A DNA stretch of 64,000 nt from Mesostigma viride (lineage: Eukaryota; Streptophyta; Mesostigmatophyceae; Mesostigmatales; Mesostigmataceae). Below the pieces are notes generated by a model. It was not told where the DNA came from and made no database searches. It saw only the letters and a program-made list of their open reading frames with translations. This document shows, one piece after another, positions 11,998-23,534 of this stretch; the stretch's first letter is position 1, and every line of letters begins with the position of its first letter. The stretch lies in the NCBI GenBank assembly GCA_009746045.1, contig RPFO01000076.1, positions 3,641,420 through 3,705,419 on the forward strand, written 5' to 3'. Position numbers and translations under genes: made by a program.

Positions 11998-12811
11998 TCA
12001 CAGGCTATACCAATCCCCATTCAGGCCATCCTTGCCCTTGAGTCCACACATGGGAAACTGCTCCACCATGTGGGCCAACTCTGGCCAGTTCCTGCTGACC
12101 TGCAACACCACGCAAGTCTCAGCAGCTCCTGCCACCATCTGGGCAGCATAGCGAAGGCATGCCCCTGGATAGGAGAGGAGCACCACAGACTGACTCTCAG
12201 GGTCCATCACCCAAGTAGAGGACGTCTTGTGCCTGCTCACCCATGATCTGTACGCCCACCAGAACTGCAGAAAGGTCTTGACCACCGACCACTTAGCACC
12301 TATCAGAGGCACCAGCACCCTTAGTGGCGTCTGACGGACCTTAAGTTCCACAGTGTACTTGGGCAACCCTGGATTGCAAAAGAGGTTAGAAGTCTCCAAA
12401 GGAAAACACCTTCTGGCAGAGCTGGAGGAAGAAGGAACCAAATCAAAGTCACCCTTCTGAACTGAAAACTCCAACAGCTCCATGTAGGAAGCCTCTCCCA
12501 TACTCACTGGCTGCAACTGAGTAAATGCCTCCTTCAAGGCCTCAGGTAAGGCTGCCAGCATGACCGGCCCCTCAGCAGGCCTCATGTCAATCTCAGGTCC
12601 TGGTGACAATGCATACATCCTATGCAGCAGATGAGCCACAAAAAGGGGAGCCACTCTCATACAGGCTTGTGTGCAGCTGAGATAGGACCTCCTCCACATA
12701 GCCTTCAGAGCTCACCTCCCCCTCCTCTCTGTTGAGTGCAGCCAACGCCTTGGCCAAAGTCTCATAGTGGTCACAGGGGCCCGTGCAGTTCCTATGATCC
12801 ACATAGGCCAC
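11998..12811 (-). pseudogene. Gypsy accessory ORF downstream of pol, frameshifted
   Basis: Two overlapping minus-strand frames form one damaged reading frame of about 290 codons. The upstream frame starts MAYVDHRNCTGPCDHYETLA and the downstream frame continues from about 12660 with VAPLFVAHLLHRMYALSPGP to WYSL. It lies between the RT remnant and the 3' LTR, the place where gypsy elements may carry an extra ORF. No transmembrane segments or known domain are evident. I do not recognise it; it is the longest open stretch in an otherwise decayed interior. Confidence 0.45.
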
Positions 12812-13535
12812 TCAGCAGCACCAAGGTAGAAACCTCCAGGTATATACTATTGGTCTGGTACACGAAGACGTGCATGCAGAACATGACCCACGTGTCTTAA
12901 TCATACCAGGAATCAAGCCCTAGGTGAACCACTCCATATGTCGAGGGTACAACACAGAAGTCACTCTCCATGTGCCATCCAAGCTCAGATCCCCTCAACC
13001 ATCCTCAGAAACTGGTCACCAAAATCTGGATGTCATCTCAGCTTAGTCCAACCAAACTCCCACCAGAGTCCATCCCACTCAACTCAGATCCCCGTCGGAT
13101 TCAATGAGTCCACATGAATCCAAGAAGGAGTAAACAGGATCAAGGCACCTAAGCCAAACAAGGCGAGGCCACTCCATGTTCTGGGACACCACCCTCCCTC
13201 AGCTAGAGTCCACGGGTGAAAGACAAGCCTGACATTCCCAGGGATAACGGGTCATCCACAGGGATCCATGCCATGAATACTGACAACTCTCCCTGCTTGA
13301 TCAGGGCAGGAAGCAAAGTGTCATGTAGCAAGGCTAACCCTCTATACAGCCAACCCCCCATAACTAACTGGGCTGCCAGGGTCCAAGGCTCATCAAAGCT
13401 AGTCACCACAGCACACCCAAAGATTCCAGCCCTTCTCAAGGGAAGAGGTAGTCAGGGACAGATGCTGTATCACCACAACAGAGTGGCAGGTAACCGAGCC
13501 ATAATAAATCCCCAATCCATCCCAACTGGGGACCT
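12812..13535 (-). other. Gypsy interior, no clear coding
   Basis: Expected position of the gypsy RNase H and integrase regions, but no recognisable catalytic motif remains in any frame. Stop codons are frequent on both strands. Confidence 0.5.
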
Positions 13536-13538
13536 CCC

Positions 13539-13835
13539 TCAGATCACCAACAGGTCATAGCAGGCTAACACAGGGGCTGGCGTGAGCTTCTGCTGCAGCA
13601 AGTCCAAGGCCTGCTGACACCCGTCAGTCCACGCAAACTGGAACGAGGAAACGTCAACAGCGCCCCAGGTGGAAGTGCAGTCACCAAGAGGCAGGAGCAA
13701 TCCAGCAGGAAGACGTCGCCAACAGGGTCGCCTCAGGAAGAGCAAGGGTATCTCAGAAGTACACCCATGATGAAGAGAGGCCGTGGACAGGGTTGTCACC
13801 AGTGGGTACCCGTCAGCAGGTTGGGGAGGTGCCAC
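13539..13835 (-). pseudogene. Gypsy reverse transcriptase/RNase H junction remnant
   Basis: Minus-strand frame ending FAWTDGCQQALDLLQQKL then TPAPVLACYD. This is the conserved segment between RT and RNase H of Ty3/gypsy elements (F-x-W-T-x-x-C-Q-x-A-F ... L-T-x-A-P-V-L). The RT active site (YxDD) was not found upstream, so the polymerase is decayed. Confidence 0.7.
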
Positions 13836-16800
13836 AAGGCACAGCCAAAATAGCCCACCGATGGCCAGCGAAACCAGGATACCACATAGTCAGGGATCTA
13901 TGAGGTGAGTCCGACAGGATGAACTGAAATCCCAGGGTGAATCCACGCTATGATCCTCACAGATCTCCTCCCCACCAGAACAAAATTCCCCCCCTCCAGC
14001 CGCACCAAAGGAGTGAGAGTGAGGTAAAGCCACATCTCCTTAGTAGCTAGTACACTCAAACCCATAGCCAGTGGCCTATGATAATCACAAGGCACACTAT
14101 TTCTCCATAAGATGCCTGGGAAAACCATCCACAGCCTTGAGAGGGATAGCAGAAGATCAGTAATGCCTCACCAGCATTATGAACGGTATGCCCCAACTTG
14201 TAAATCGTAGCACACGCTACCCCCATGCAAGGGTTAGGTGCAGCCCAATCCCCTGCACGCCCTGCTCCCCACACAAATCCCCCTCAGCATAACTGGTAAA
14301 CTGGAGACTACCAGCATGCCTAATAATTCCACCCCTCTGCGTAGAATAAGCTGTAATAATCCTGGTATCAGCTTCCCAAGATTGACAGCATGACCTAGCA
14401 GGAACAAACGCCATGGGATACGCGTGAAGACAGAGGCCCAGCCAACCAGAGAAGGGTGGGGGAGGCAAGTCTCTCAGCCCACTAAACCACTGGTGGCCTG
14501 CAGGGTCGCTCTATTAAGACGTCCTATGCACCTCATGACTAAAGATGGGGTGGGAACTACAGCAAAGTGTCCAAGATAGAGTTGCATACAAGGCAGCTTG
14601 AGAGCAGACTGAAAGCAATCACCAATCAGCCAACTGATGTGCCCAAGCTTGGCAGGGCCCCAGCAACAACATCACTCCCCGCAACCATCCAGGTGGCACT
14701 ACCATGCAAGGTAATGTGGGCATTAGGATCGAAGGAGCCCAAGACAAGGTTGCACAAGTAGGGCAGCGTAAGGGTATGCTGGATGAGGCCATCAGTCATC
14801 AAACAGATACACCCTCAGCTTGGCAGGGCCCTAGCAAGTAGACTGAACCATGTCCCCCTAGTCAAAGCATGGAAAGTAGTATCCACGTCCGTGGACCACG
14901 TAGACTGCCAAATGGTATTAATGTCAGTGTACCACGGATACTGATGCACATGAGGCAGGTTGTAAGGGTGATAGAGGGCTGAATGGGTCCCCCAACTAAC
15001 CCACACCTCTAAGCTCATGTGAGCCCCCGCCCAGCACCAAGTAGTCCAACGCCTCAATTAAGAGTCAACGGAGTGGGCACCATTGTCATCACTGTCATGC
15101 CAAAGATTCCAGCCGGCCCCACAGTTGTAGCTCCGTTGATCCCGCCCATCATCCAACCCACAAGGACATCCTACCCACGCAAACATGATGCCAGACCCCC
15201 CGTGCAAGCAGTCCCATTCATACAACCATCATGCTGTGCAAGCAATCAGCTCAAGGGCGGATGGTGTACTATCAAGACAACAAGCCATCCTGGCACCATG
15301 CAAGCAAGGATAAGTCCATAGCAGGGCAAAGCAAGGGTAGGAGGTTACTCATCTGCACAAGGCTGGCTTGATGTCCACCAGCAGGCAGGACCCAACACAG
15401 CGTCAGGAGCAGGCACCAGCATTACAGATACGCGTCACTTGGGCGTCCCCAAGTCACCAGAGTCGCCAGTGGCCACCATGCAGTGCTTGATGAAGTCTCC
15501 ACCATTGAGTGCTTGCAGTCGCCACCATGAGTGCTTGCAGTCATCACCAACAGCACTAGTCCACCACCAGGATACTCTCCAACGTCGCCCCCATGTGCCA
15601 TGCCCGCCATAGACAAGTCACCAATCCCCCACTGACCTCAAGCCCCCAATAGGCTACTGCCACAACGCCCAATCAGCGTCACCCCCACATGTGGGTATCC
15701 AACACAGCTATTGCCTGACTGGACAACCAAGACTAGCTGCTTGCGCCGGTCACGCTGTGGAAAAGTGACTAAGCTGCTTGAAGGAGGCCTGGAACGGACA
15801 CCAATGAGCTTGGCTCCGGAAGCTGCTTGGAAGAAGGACCACATGCTGTCAACTGCCCTGACTGAACGTCAATCAGGCTGCAGGAAGGAGCCAGCACTCT
15901 TCACTATGGCACTCAGAAAAACTGCCTAGTAGGCAAGCCACAGACTGCCAACCTGTTAAGATAGCAGACTCGAACAGGGCTACTACCAAGTGCCAGGTAG
16001 CCAGAACTCCTAAGCCGGAGGAGCACAAGGGCCTGAGGTGGTCCAACAGCCAGCAGAACTGCCCAAAAGTCGAAAAAATGGGCCTAAAAACGCCTTGACC
16101 AGTGTCAAAAATTCTGATCTGAGAACTATATCAGATATATTCACAGATAAGAACTATGACAGCAGCCCTGGTGTCCATACTTGCTGTCCTAGTGCACCTC
16201 CTAGGCCCAACAGGGACCATCTGCCAACAAGCAGTGGTAACCATCATGTCCTGGGAGAAGTAAATGCGTGGTCACAATGGTCTGGCGCAGGTAAGGGCCC
16301 CAACTGGCAAGTGACCCACACCCCACTTGTAAAGGGACGTTGTCAAGCAAGTGGTCCACCCCCTCTGGGAACATGTGTCAAAGGACACCGTCTAGCCAGT
16401 GGGCAACCCATGCAAGAGACACCTGGCAACTCGTGGGTGCACGTGTGATACCCTCTAGGGGACAACCCACTGCAGGTATCCCGATGTCCCCTGATGTGGT
16501 GGCATCTACCATGCCATATGCCTCCATGATAGCATCTGGCAACCCTTTGGCAGACCTGGGATATCCACTCCCCCGCAGAAATTTTCTCAGGGTAACTAGA
16601 CACAGCTGTCCAAGTATGATAGTGGAAACCCCGTAAATGCTGTTGTTCTGCCCTGGCATGTGTGATGCCGTCTGGAAATTACATTGCAGACATCCAGGAT
16701 GTCCACTCCCCCGCAAAAAATTGCTCAGGGTAACCAGACGTAGCTGCCACCAATCTGGACAACTCCTAGGGAGCTCGCCCTGCCCATAGTACCATGATGC

Positions 16801-17658
16801 TAGTGGGAACAACACAGATGTCGTTGTTCTCCTCCCCACCAAGATCAAACCACCATACACGTGGGAGGAACCAAAGCTCAACCTAGAACGCCTCCACTAT
16901 CATGATGCCCAACAAGAAAATGAAGAGTTTCCCCCACATCTGAAACAAATGTTTGGCCACGCGTGAATTAAGGACGTGCCACAGTCCCTAAACAGCAAGG
17001 GTAGGCTGCCCATGCACGGAAGAAAAGGATCCTGAAAGATTTTCAAGTGAGTGCAAAAGGAACCTTGCATAAAAGGGCAGCCATTAATCCCTACTGTCCG
17101 CTCATCCGGAGCCACCCTCAAAAGACACGAGGTGTAACCTGAGCCACACCGTAAAAATGTCGTCAAAGAAAAGCAGCACCGGGAAAAAAACAACCTTAGA
17201 CGGCGACGTCGTCAGGCGGTCGCGGTGGTGGTCGTGCGTGCAGCCGCAACCCGGAAACCGGGTGATAGGTGCCGTCGGCAGCAACAGTGCGTCGGCTCAG
17301 CCATAACCCGTAGCGCCATGTCAGCCTGGCCGAAAACAGAGCCTGCAGGGAAAAAAGACAGCTCCTAGCAGGATTCTGGAGCCGGACCTGCTGAGCTACT
17401 GGCCCAACACTCCGCATTGCCCTGCTCGAAACGTAGCAACACTTGCGTAATGCCGATATATAAAGATGTTTGGAGCTAGGCGGAGACTGCGGCGTCAGCA
17501 GCCACGACAGACAGGGCGGTGGTCGGACTTCAGCACGATGCGGCCAGCCAGCCGAAAGCCCGTAAGTAAGGACGCTTGTCAATGAAATATTGCACGAATT
17601 TAAAGAAAGGGACGGTGACTTAGTGGTGCGTTAATAATGGCTTATGCAACACCCTTTT
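13836..17658 (-). other. Gypsy interior, decayed
   Basis: Nearly 4 kb inside the gypsy element with only short broken frames. No capsid, zinc-knuckle, protease or polymerase motif could be recognised. Several short direct repeats (for example CCCCGCAAAAATT-type words near 16575 and 16710) occur. The contrast with the nearly identical LTRs suggests that the insert was non-autonomous on arrival. Confidence 0.55.
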
Positions 17659-17892
17659 CTAGGGAGAGGTGAAGGAGAAGAAGTTCGCCCACACCTGGTT
17701 CCGTAAGGATGAAGGTGATTGTGTAACCCGCCTCACTTCAGTCATAGAAGTACGATTGAAATTGAGTTGACGCCGTGGAGTATGAGTAGTTGTCTCAGCA
17801 CCTTCCCTAGCAATGGGTTCCAGAGATGATGACGGATCTCCCAAACCTTGATTAGTAGGGGGTAAAGGTGATTGTGTCTTCGAACTACTCAT
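17659..17892 (-). pseudogene. Candidate gypsy gag start
   Basis: A minus-strand frame beginning MSSSKTQSPLPPTNQGLGDP, about 215 bases downstream of the primer binding site. The position fits the gag N-terminus, and Ser/Pro/Thr-rich low-complexity starts are common there. It is only 77 codons and no capsid motif follows, so the call rests on position. Confidence 0.3.
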
Positions 17893-18107
17893 ACTTCCAC
17901 ATGGAGTCGCGATCGTCTGCCTAGTAGAGACAACGGTTACGGCTGACTTCTAGTGTTACAGAGCAAGACAGTCACATCAGGATGTGTCTCAGTCTGTAAC
18001 ACCGTAAGTTTTCCGCAACTCTATGAATCTTCTCGGATGACAGACATCTGATCAACGTTGTACTACCCGGAAGGTTGCGACTTCAAGAGAAACACCAAGG
18101 TAGAGAT

Positions 18108-18118
18108 CCCCGATACCA
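18108..18118 (-). other. Gypsy primer binding site
   Basis: Minus-strand TGGTATCGGGG begins one base inside the LTR. It shares TGGTATCGG with the copia primer site at 8261, so both elements appear to use the same host tRNA. Confidence 0.7.
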
Positions 18119-18119
18119 A

Positions 18120-18899
18120 TGTAACGACTAAAAATGATCATCAGCATCATCCACAGTCCAATATGAAAGATCTTTTTACCTGGGTTGCCTTCTTGAGTTG
18201 CAGAACTTCAAGTATCCGAGCAACGTTGAGATGGAAATTCCACAGCACGTGATTTAGGGAATCACACCCCTTGTAGACACAAAGACAAGCTCGTGTGTAG
18301 ACGACCTCTGTGGAACTGAAGGACGTCTATAGCCAAGGGGCTCTTATGGATGGACAACAAAGCCAAGCTTTATTATACCATGGTGAATCAAAACCAACGT
18401 AAACAACAATGGCGACCCCACGTCCTTGATATCGACGTGCTTGTCGAACTTGCTCCAACCTTAGCCTGAAGAGAACCAATCAGAACCATGGGATTCTATA
18501 CAAGATCTTCGTATCCATCCTAGTCACACAAAACAGAACAACACCACACACAGCCTGGCAGAATCTTTCCATGAGATCCTAAATCTGTCGTAAGCACTGA
18601 AGTCCCAAAGGAGCATTTAAGACTCAATAGTACCAACTAACAAACTACAACCCCACGTGGATCAGGCCACGACCAATGAGGGCTCCTATCAGTAGTATCA
18701 GCCAACAAACTACAACCCTACGTGGATCAGGCCACGACCAATGAGGGTTCCTATCAGTTGGTTAACAAAGTATCAGCTCCAAGTACCGTCGTCTTAGAAA
18801 CCTCATAACTTTCTCAATACTGATCCAAAAGTCCTCAAATAAAAGCCAAACATTCACAAAACAAAGGATGTAACAACAAAGTCATTTTTGCTTGTTACA
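18120..18899 (-). mobile_element. Ty3/gypsy LTR, right copy (5' LTR in element orientation)
   Basis: 780 bases, TG..CA ends, nearly identical to 10859-11639 including the internal 60-base tandem duplication. It is followed directly by the CCAGC target duplication at 18900-18904. Confidence 0.95.
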
Positions 18900-18904
18900 C
18901 CAGC

Positions 18905-19785
18905 AACCAGGCAGGGGCGGATTCGGTAATAGCTGCTGCAACGATTGAGGAAATATTGGCGATGGCTACTGTCCCTCTAGTGACACATATGGCGCCTATG
19001 GTTGGACCTCCTCTTCTCAACGTCTTGCTTCTCCTAAGTGGGCCCGTTTTTGCCCAAATTACGCTGCTATTCGTGATGTGGTCGAGGATGTATATGCCAC
19101 TAGTGTCGACCTGGACGTCCCTAAGTCTTGGCAACAAGCTCGTTCTCTTCCTGCGTGGCAGTCCGCCATGGATAGCGAGATGGCTTCTATTCGTTCTCAC
19201 AAGGTTTTTTCTTTGGTGAGTAGGTCATCTCTTCCTCGTGGCACTTCGGCCATTCCTTCCCGTTGGGTGTATGCACGTAAGTCGGATGGAGGTGAGAAAG
19301 CACGTTTTGTATGCAAGGGCGATGCCCAGCGTGAGGGTGTTGATTTTCAGGACATCTTTAGCCCCACTGTTCGTTCCTCCACAGTGCGTTTGGCTCTTGC
19401 TTTTGCAGTCACGCATGGCTATACTCTGCATCAATTAGACGTCCGCACTGCGTTCTTGTATGCTCCTTTAGAGGAGGATGTCTATGTACGTCCACCCCTG
19501 GGCTATGAGGAGTATGACGCCTCTGGCGAGCTTCTTGTATGGAAGCTTCATCGCAGCCTGTATGGCACACGTCAGGCTCCGCGCAATTGGCATCGCACCT
19601 TCCGTTCTCATCTCGTGTCGGATGGTGCAGTGCCTAGCGCTACAGACACATGTCTTTACCTTTACCCCAGTGCTAGGGGCTTTGTGTTTGTACATGTTGA
19701 TGACATGATCGTTGCCAGCCCCTCTGCCCCTTGGGTAGCCGCCTAGGTTTCCCGCCTTGGTACACGTTTTCAGCTGTCCGAATGG
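18905..19785 (+). pseudogene. pol: Copia pol, second part: reverse transcriptase (truncated)
   Basis: Continuation of the copia element after the gypsy insert. The RT frame includes WQQARSLPAWQSAMDSEM, SRWVYARKSDGGEKARFVCK, RLALAFAVTHGYTLHQLDVR with TAFLYAPLEEDVYV, the LVWKLHRSLYGTRQAPRNWH block, and the active-site motif FVHVDDM (normally YVDDM). The frame differs from that of the upstream integrase part, so another frameshift lies in the linker, and a TGA occurs at about 18946. An in-frame TAG at about 19744 is followed by VSRLGTRFQLSE, after which the sequence switches to unrelated GC-rich DNA. RNase H and the 3' LTR are missing. Confidence 0.9.
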
Positions 19786-19786
19786 G

Positions 19787-21330
19787 CCGGCCCGTAGTGG
19801 GCGGGCGCCGCGTCCCACCCCAGCTCCCAGCTCGGCAGTCGGGCGATCTCATCGGCAGAGAGAAGATGGCGGCGCGGACCAGCAGGGTGCCAGACATGGG
19901 GGATGCCCGCAAGCTCGAGCACATCGTGCAAGATGGCGGGCACGGCCGCACCCGCGCTCAGCTCAAGAACACGCCCCCCCCCGCATTGTACAGAACCAGG
20001 TCGCCGGCGTGCACGGTGACAGGAGCCCCGAAGTCAACGCGCAGGCGGGCGGCTTGCGCTGGGGTGACCGGGCCGTAGTCAAGCGCCCGTGGGCCTGCGC
20101 AACAAGGCCGGCCGAGCCGGGCCCGGCAGAGGCAAGAAACGTGTGCAGCTGAGGGCGATCGAGCAAGGCGTGGTCGGTGGCCCCCCAGCGAGATATGTCG
20201 CACGGGCGGCCGGCTGGGCCTGCACGGCAAGCCCTGTAGCAAAGAGCACCACTGCCTGCGCCACTTGAGCGTCCAGATTCAGGAGCCATAATTCTTGGCG
20301 CACCGCGGGCAGGTGCCAAGGCAGGCGGCCGCCGGCATGGTAGTCCTCGAGGACAAACCCCCAAAGCGTGGAGGCAAGGACAGGGGGGGAGGCTGCCTGC
20401 AGCATGTGCCGGACACGAACCACAAGGGCACTAAATTCAGGGGGCCGTGGGAGCGTAGGAAACGCCGCGTGCAAGCCGACAGCGTCCAACAGCAAGGGGC
20501 AATACAGCCAAGAGAACGTGGCGTGCCGGAGCGCGCTGACGCCCGCAATGTTGGTGGGGGGCCAAACGGAGAAGTCGTGGGACCCAATTAAGCCCGGCCG
20601 ACTAGGGGCCCACCACAGGAGTCGCCGCAAGGTGTCCCACAGCCTCAGGGAGGAGAGCCGCCAGGGACCCCTCAAGCACAGGAGGACGCAGGTCAGTGGC
20701 CACCGCCGTGCTGGCCGGAGGTGGTTCCCCAGAGCTAGGCGGGGCAGGGCCAGGGGACCCCGCGGAGGGGCCGGACGTGACGGCGCGGGGAGAGCGGGAG
20801 CACGGTGTGGAACCCTCCACGAGGTCCGCAAGGCCCAGGAGAGGGTCCAGCGAGGGGCTGCGGGAGGGGGCGCGGGCCGAATGGGATCCCGGGGTCGACA
20901 CGGCCGCGCGTCGGGAGCCTAGGGACGGCCGAGGCGGGGCCACGCAATGAAGGCACGCCCAAGGACCCGGGGGAGGCAGCCGGAAGAGGGGCGGGACCAA
21001 GCAGCGCGTGTGCCAGCCGCATTGGCACGAATCACACACAAGGAGACGGGGGGCATCCTCACCACTGTGGCAGACCTCGCACACAAGCGAGAGTGGCACA
21101 GGGGCGCCACGACCGCCGTCGTCCAGGTCGCCCATCTCCTGCAGGTGCGCCGCGATGCGTAAGGACCGACGCGGCGCAGGGGCGCCACTAGGCAGCGCAT
21201 CCCGCGCCCGGGAGGTGCGGTGTCGTGAAGGAGGCATGGGGGAGGTGCGTAAAACAACGGAACCGGAAGCGCAGGGGGGAGAGCGAGATGCGGACGCGGG
21301 GGGTTTGGGGGGCGTGCCCCCCAAGCGGGG
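19787..21330 (-). pseudogene. Decayed PHD-finger protein of unknown origin
   Basis: GC-rich minus-strand coding remnant. The frame 21324-20602 contains a PHD zinc finger: CEVC, then LVCDSCQCGWHTRCLVPP, then WACLHC, giving the Cys4-His-Cys3 order and the W two residues before the last Cys pair. A Ser/Pro/Ala-rich region follows. After a frame change near 20640 a second frame carries GSHDFSVWPPTNIAG, AVGLHAAFPTL and FVLEDYHAGGRLPWHLPAVR; a third frame continues with DYGPVTPAQAARLRVDFGAP and DLVLYNAGG. I do not recognise the C-terminal part. PHD fingers that bind modified histone H3 occur in algal transposon proteins and host chromatin factors. Frame changes and position between a truncated copia and a satellite favour a mobile-element remnant. 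Confidence 0.6.
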
Positions 21331-21344
21331 GGTTTGGGGGGCGG

Positions 21345-22140
21345 CAGCCCCCCAACGCGGGACGGCCGCGGCACCGCGGCACCTCGGCGCAGGTTTTTTC
21401 AGCTGTGCACATGCATGGAGAAAAAAACGTGTCTCAATCCAGGAACCCCCGTCGGTTCATCATGTCAGCCTAGAAAACTGGAGCGGTGGAGCCAAAACTA
21501 ACGGGAAAGCCGCATTCAAATTCGCCTAGCCCACAGGTCACAATTGGCCGACAGGTAGATGCAGCCCCGGCCGGGCGTGTCGCAGACAGTAATCACTAGC
21601 TACCGTAGGCCGCGGTGCCGCACCTCGGCGCAGTTTTTTTCAGCTGTGCATGGAGAAAAAAACGTGTCTCAATCCAGGAACCCCCGTCGGTTCATCATGT
21701 CAGCCTAGAAAACTGGAGCGGTGGAGCCACAACTAACGGGAAATCCGCATTCAAATTCGCCTAGCCCACGGGTCACAAGTGGCCGACAGGTAGATGCAGC
21801 CAGCCCCGGCCGGGCGTGTCGCAGACAGTAATCACTACCGTAGGCCGCGGTGCCGCACCTCGGCGCAGGTTTTTTCAGCTGTGCATGGAGAAAAAAACGT
21901 GTCTCAATCCAGGAACCCCCGTCGGTTCATCATGTCAGCCTAGAAAACTGGAGCGATGGAGCCACAACTAACGGGAAATCCGCATTCAAATTCGCCTAGC
22001 CCACGGGTCACAAGTGGCCGACAGGTAGATGCAGCCAGCCCCGGGCGTGTCGCAGACAGTAATCACTACCGTAGGCCGCGGTGCCGCACCTCGGCGCAGT
22101 TTTTTTCAGCTGTGCATGGAGAAAAAAACGTATCTCAATC
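21345..22140. repeat. Satellite of 231-241 bp, about 3.3 tandem copies
   Basis: The word ACCTCGGCGCAG recurs near 21381, 21622, 21857 and 22088. Each unit contains a TTTTTTTCAGCTGTGCATGG block, a GTGTCTCAATCCAGGAACCC block and the CGACAGGTAGATGCAGCC block. Units differ by small indels. The array stops abruptly at 22141 inside the fourth unit. Confidence 0.9.
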
Positions 22141-22149
22141 CAGTCATGC

Positions 22150-22320
22150 ATGTATGTAGTAAGGTTGTGATATACCAACCCGAAGGGCAACTCATGAACA
22201 TGCTTGGCCCCCAAGGACAGCCATTGGATATGGGTAGGTTGGATGGCATCTGATTTGCAAAATTGTGAAGTTACAGCCGATTTATTATCGGCAGGATCTC
22301 GACCCATTTAGGGGTTAGCC
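22150..22320 (-). repeat. Dispersed repeat with a conserved short frame (copy 1)
   Basis: Minus-strand sequence similar to the plus strand at 45305-45480. Both translate to MGR(D/N)xAD..SAVTSxFCK ... QPTxIQxLSL..KHVH(E/D)LPFG. It lies next to the satellite end. Function unknown; most likely an element remnant. Confidence 0.6.
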
Positions 22321-22394
22321 AAGCTCTGCCTATAATGGGACTCCCCATGGATGTTGCATTAAGAACTTAGCCAAGCTATGCCTATAATGAGACT

Positions 22395-23296
22395 GTGGCA
22401 TGCCTCTGGCGCAGCCACAATGTCATAGTCAAGCACTTCGACCAGCCGGTACTGATGAGACCTCGGAGACGCTTCTCATGGCGTTTAGGTGCGACATTCT
22501 TGCCCCCATGCAACTCACTGGTGAGCTGCGGATGTCGGCTGTCCGCCTTCCCGCGCGGGGTAAGGCTGGCCCGGCCCCCGTGCTCCTCACCTCTAAGTAC
22601 ATGGCGGATAAGCTGTCGTTCCTTAAATGCCGCAAGAAGCTCTCGCGGACTCGCTACACGCTGGACGACGACTTGACCTTGGCACAGCAACAACGACGTG
22701 GCGAGCTATGGCCGACCTACCTTCAGCTCCGACAGATCGAGCGCAGGGGGTAAACCGGTATACTGGGGGGGGGTAGTCATCCACGTCGACCACAAGCCCT
22801 GGCAGGCACCTCCTGCCACCCCAGCAACCTCAGTCTAGGGCGTATATAACAGTAGTGTAGACTAGTCAGGCTTAGCCTAGCATGTGGCCTACGCGCATGT
22901 GCGCCCATAATGGCCTCCCATGGATGATGCCTTCAGCATTTAGCCAAGCTCTGCCTATAATGGGACTCCCCATGGATGTTGCAGTAAGAACTTAGCCAAA
23001 CTCTGCCTATGCAGAGAGTCACTCTCTGCTGAGAAGCCATGCCCTATCCATTGTATAGCCATGATGATCTTCCACCCCATGGCAGGCGCCCCTTGCGCTT
23101 TGAGAGATCATGGTGGTGCAGGTGCCCTTGGTGTGCACCTAGAGCAGGTGTAAATGCATCGCTACCCTTGCAGGAAGTAGCCCAGAATGTATTAATAGCC
23201 ATATGCCCCTTCTCAGGGATATGTGCTGCATGTACTCCCAACGGAGTTATGTTCCTAATTAATTAATTAATTAATTAAATTAATTAATTAATGCCT
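22395..23296 (+). mobile_element. ORF1-only non-LTR element, 5'-truncated copy
   Basis: Starts inside the ORF1 RNA-binding region (HNVIVKHFDQ) and includes LPARGKAGPAPVLLTSKYMA and YTLDDDLTLAQQQRRGELWP, then a 3' UTR with two hairpins (CATAT..ATATG at 23200-23223; ACTCC-CAAC-GGAGT at 23234-23247) and a TTAA tail (about 23258-23296). Lacks RT. Frameshifts relative to the best copies show that it is dead. Confidence 0.8.
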
Positions 23297-23425
23297 CTGG
23301 CATGAAGGAGAAAGGGGGTATCTGCCCTTTCTTCCTGTTGTGCACATACAGGGATTAAAAGCACTGCGGTGCTCCGTGACTCCCCAACGGGAGCACTGAC
23401 ATTAATTAATTAATTAATTAACTAA
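23297..23425 (+). mobile_element. Tail fragment of a third TTAA-tailed family
   Basis: About 100 bases of distinct sequence ending in a 7-bp hairpin (GTGCTCC ... GGAGCAC, 23360-23391) followed by a TTAA tract at 23401-23425. The hairpin-then-tail layout matches the other non-LTR elements here, but the sequence differs. Confidence 0.55.
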
Positions 23426-23534
23426 TAATGGGACTCCCCATGGATTCTGCATTAAGAATTTAGCCAAGCTCTGCCTATGCAGAGAGTCACTCTCTGAATT
23501 GATGAGTCTGAAGCCATGCCCTAGCTTTTGTATA

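Noticed and set aside
20368-20950. Plus-strand Arg/Gly-rich frames opposite the PHD region
   Set aside because: GC-rich shadow frames; the zinc-finger pattern and family-like composition are on the minus strand.
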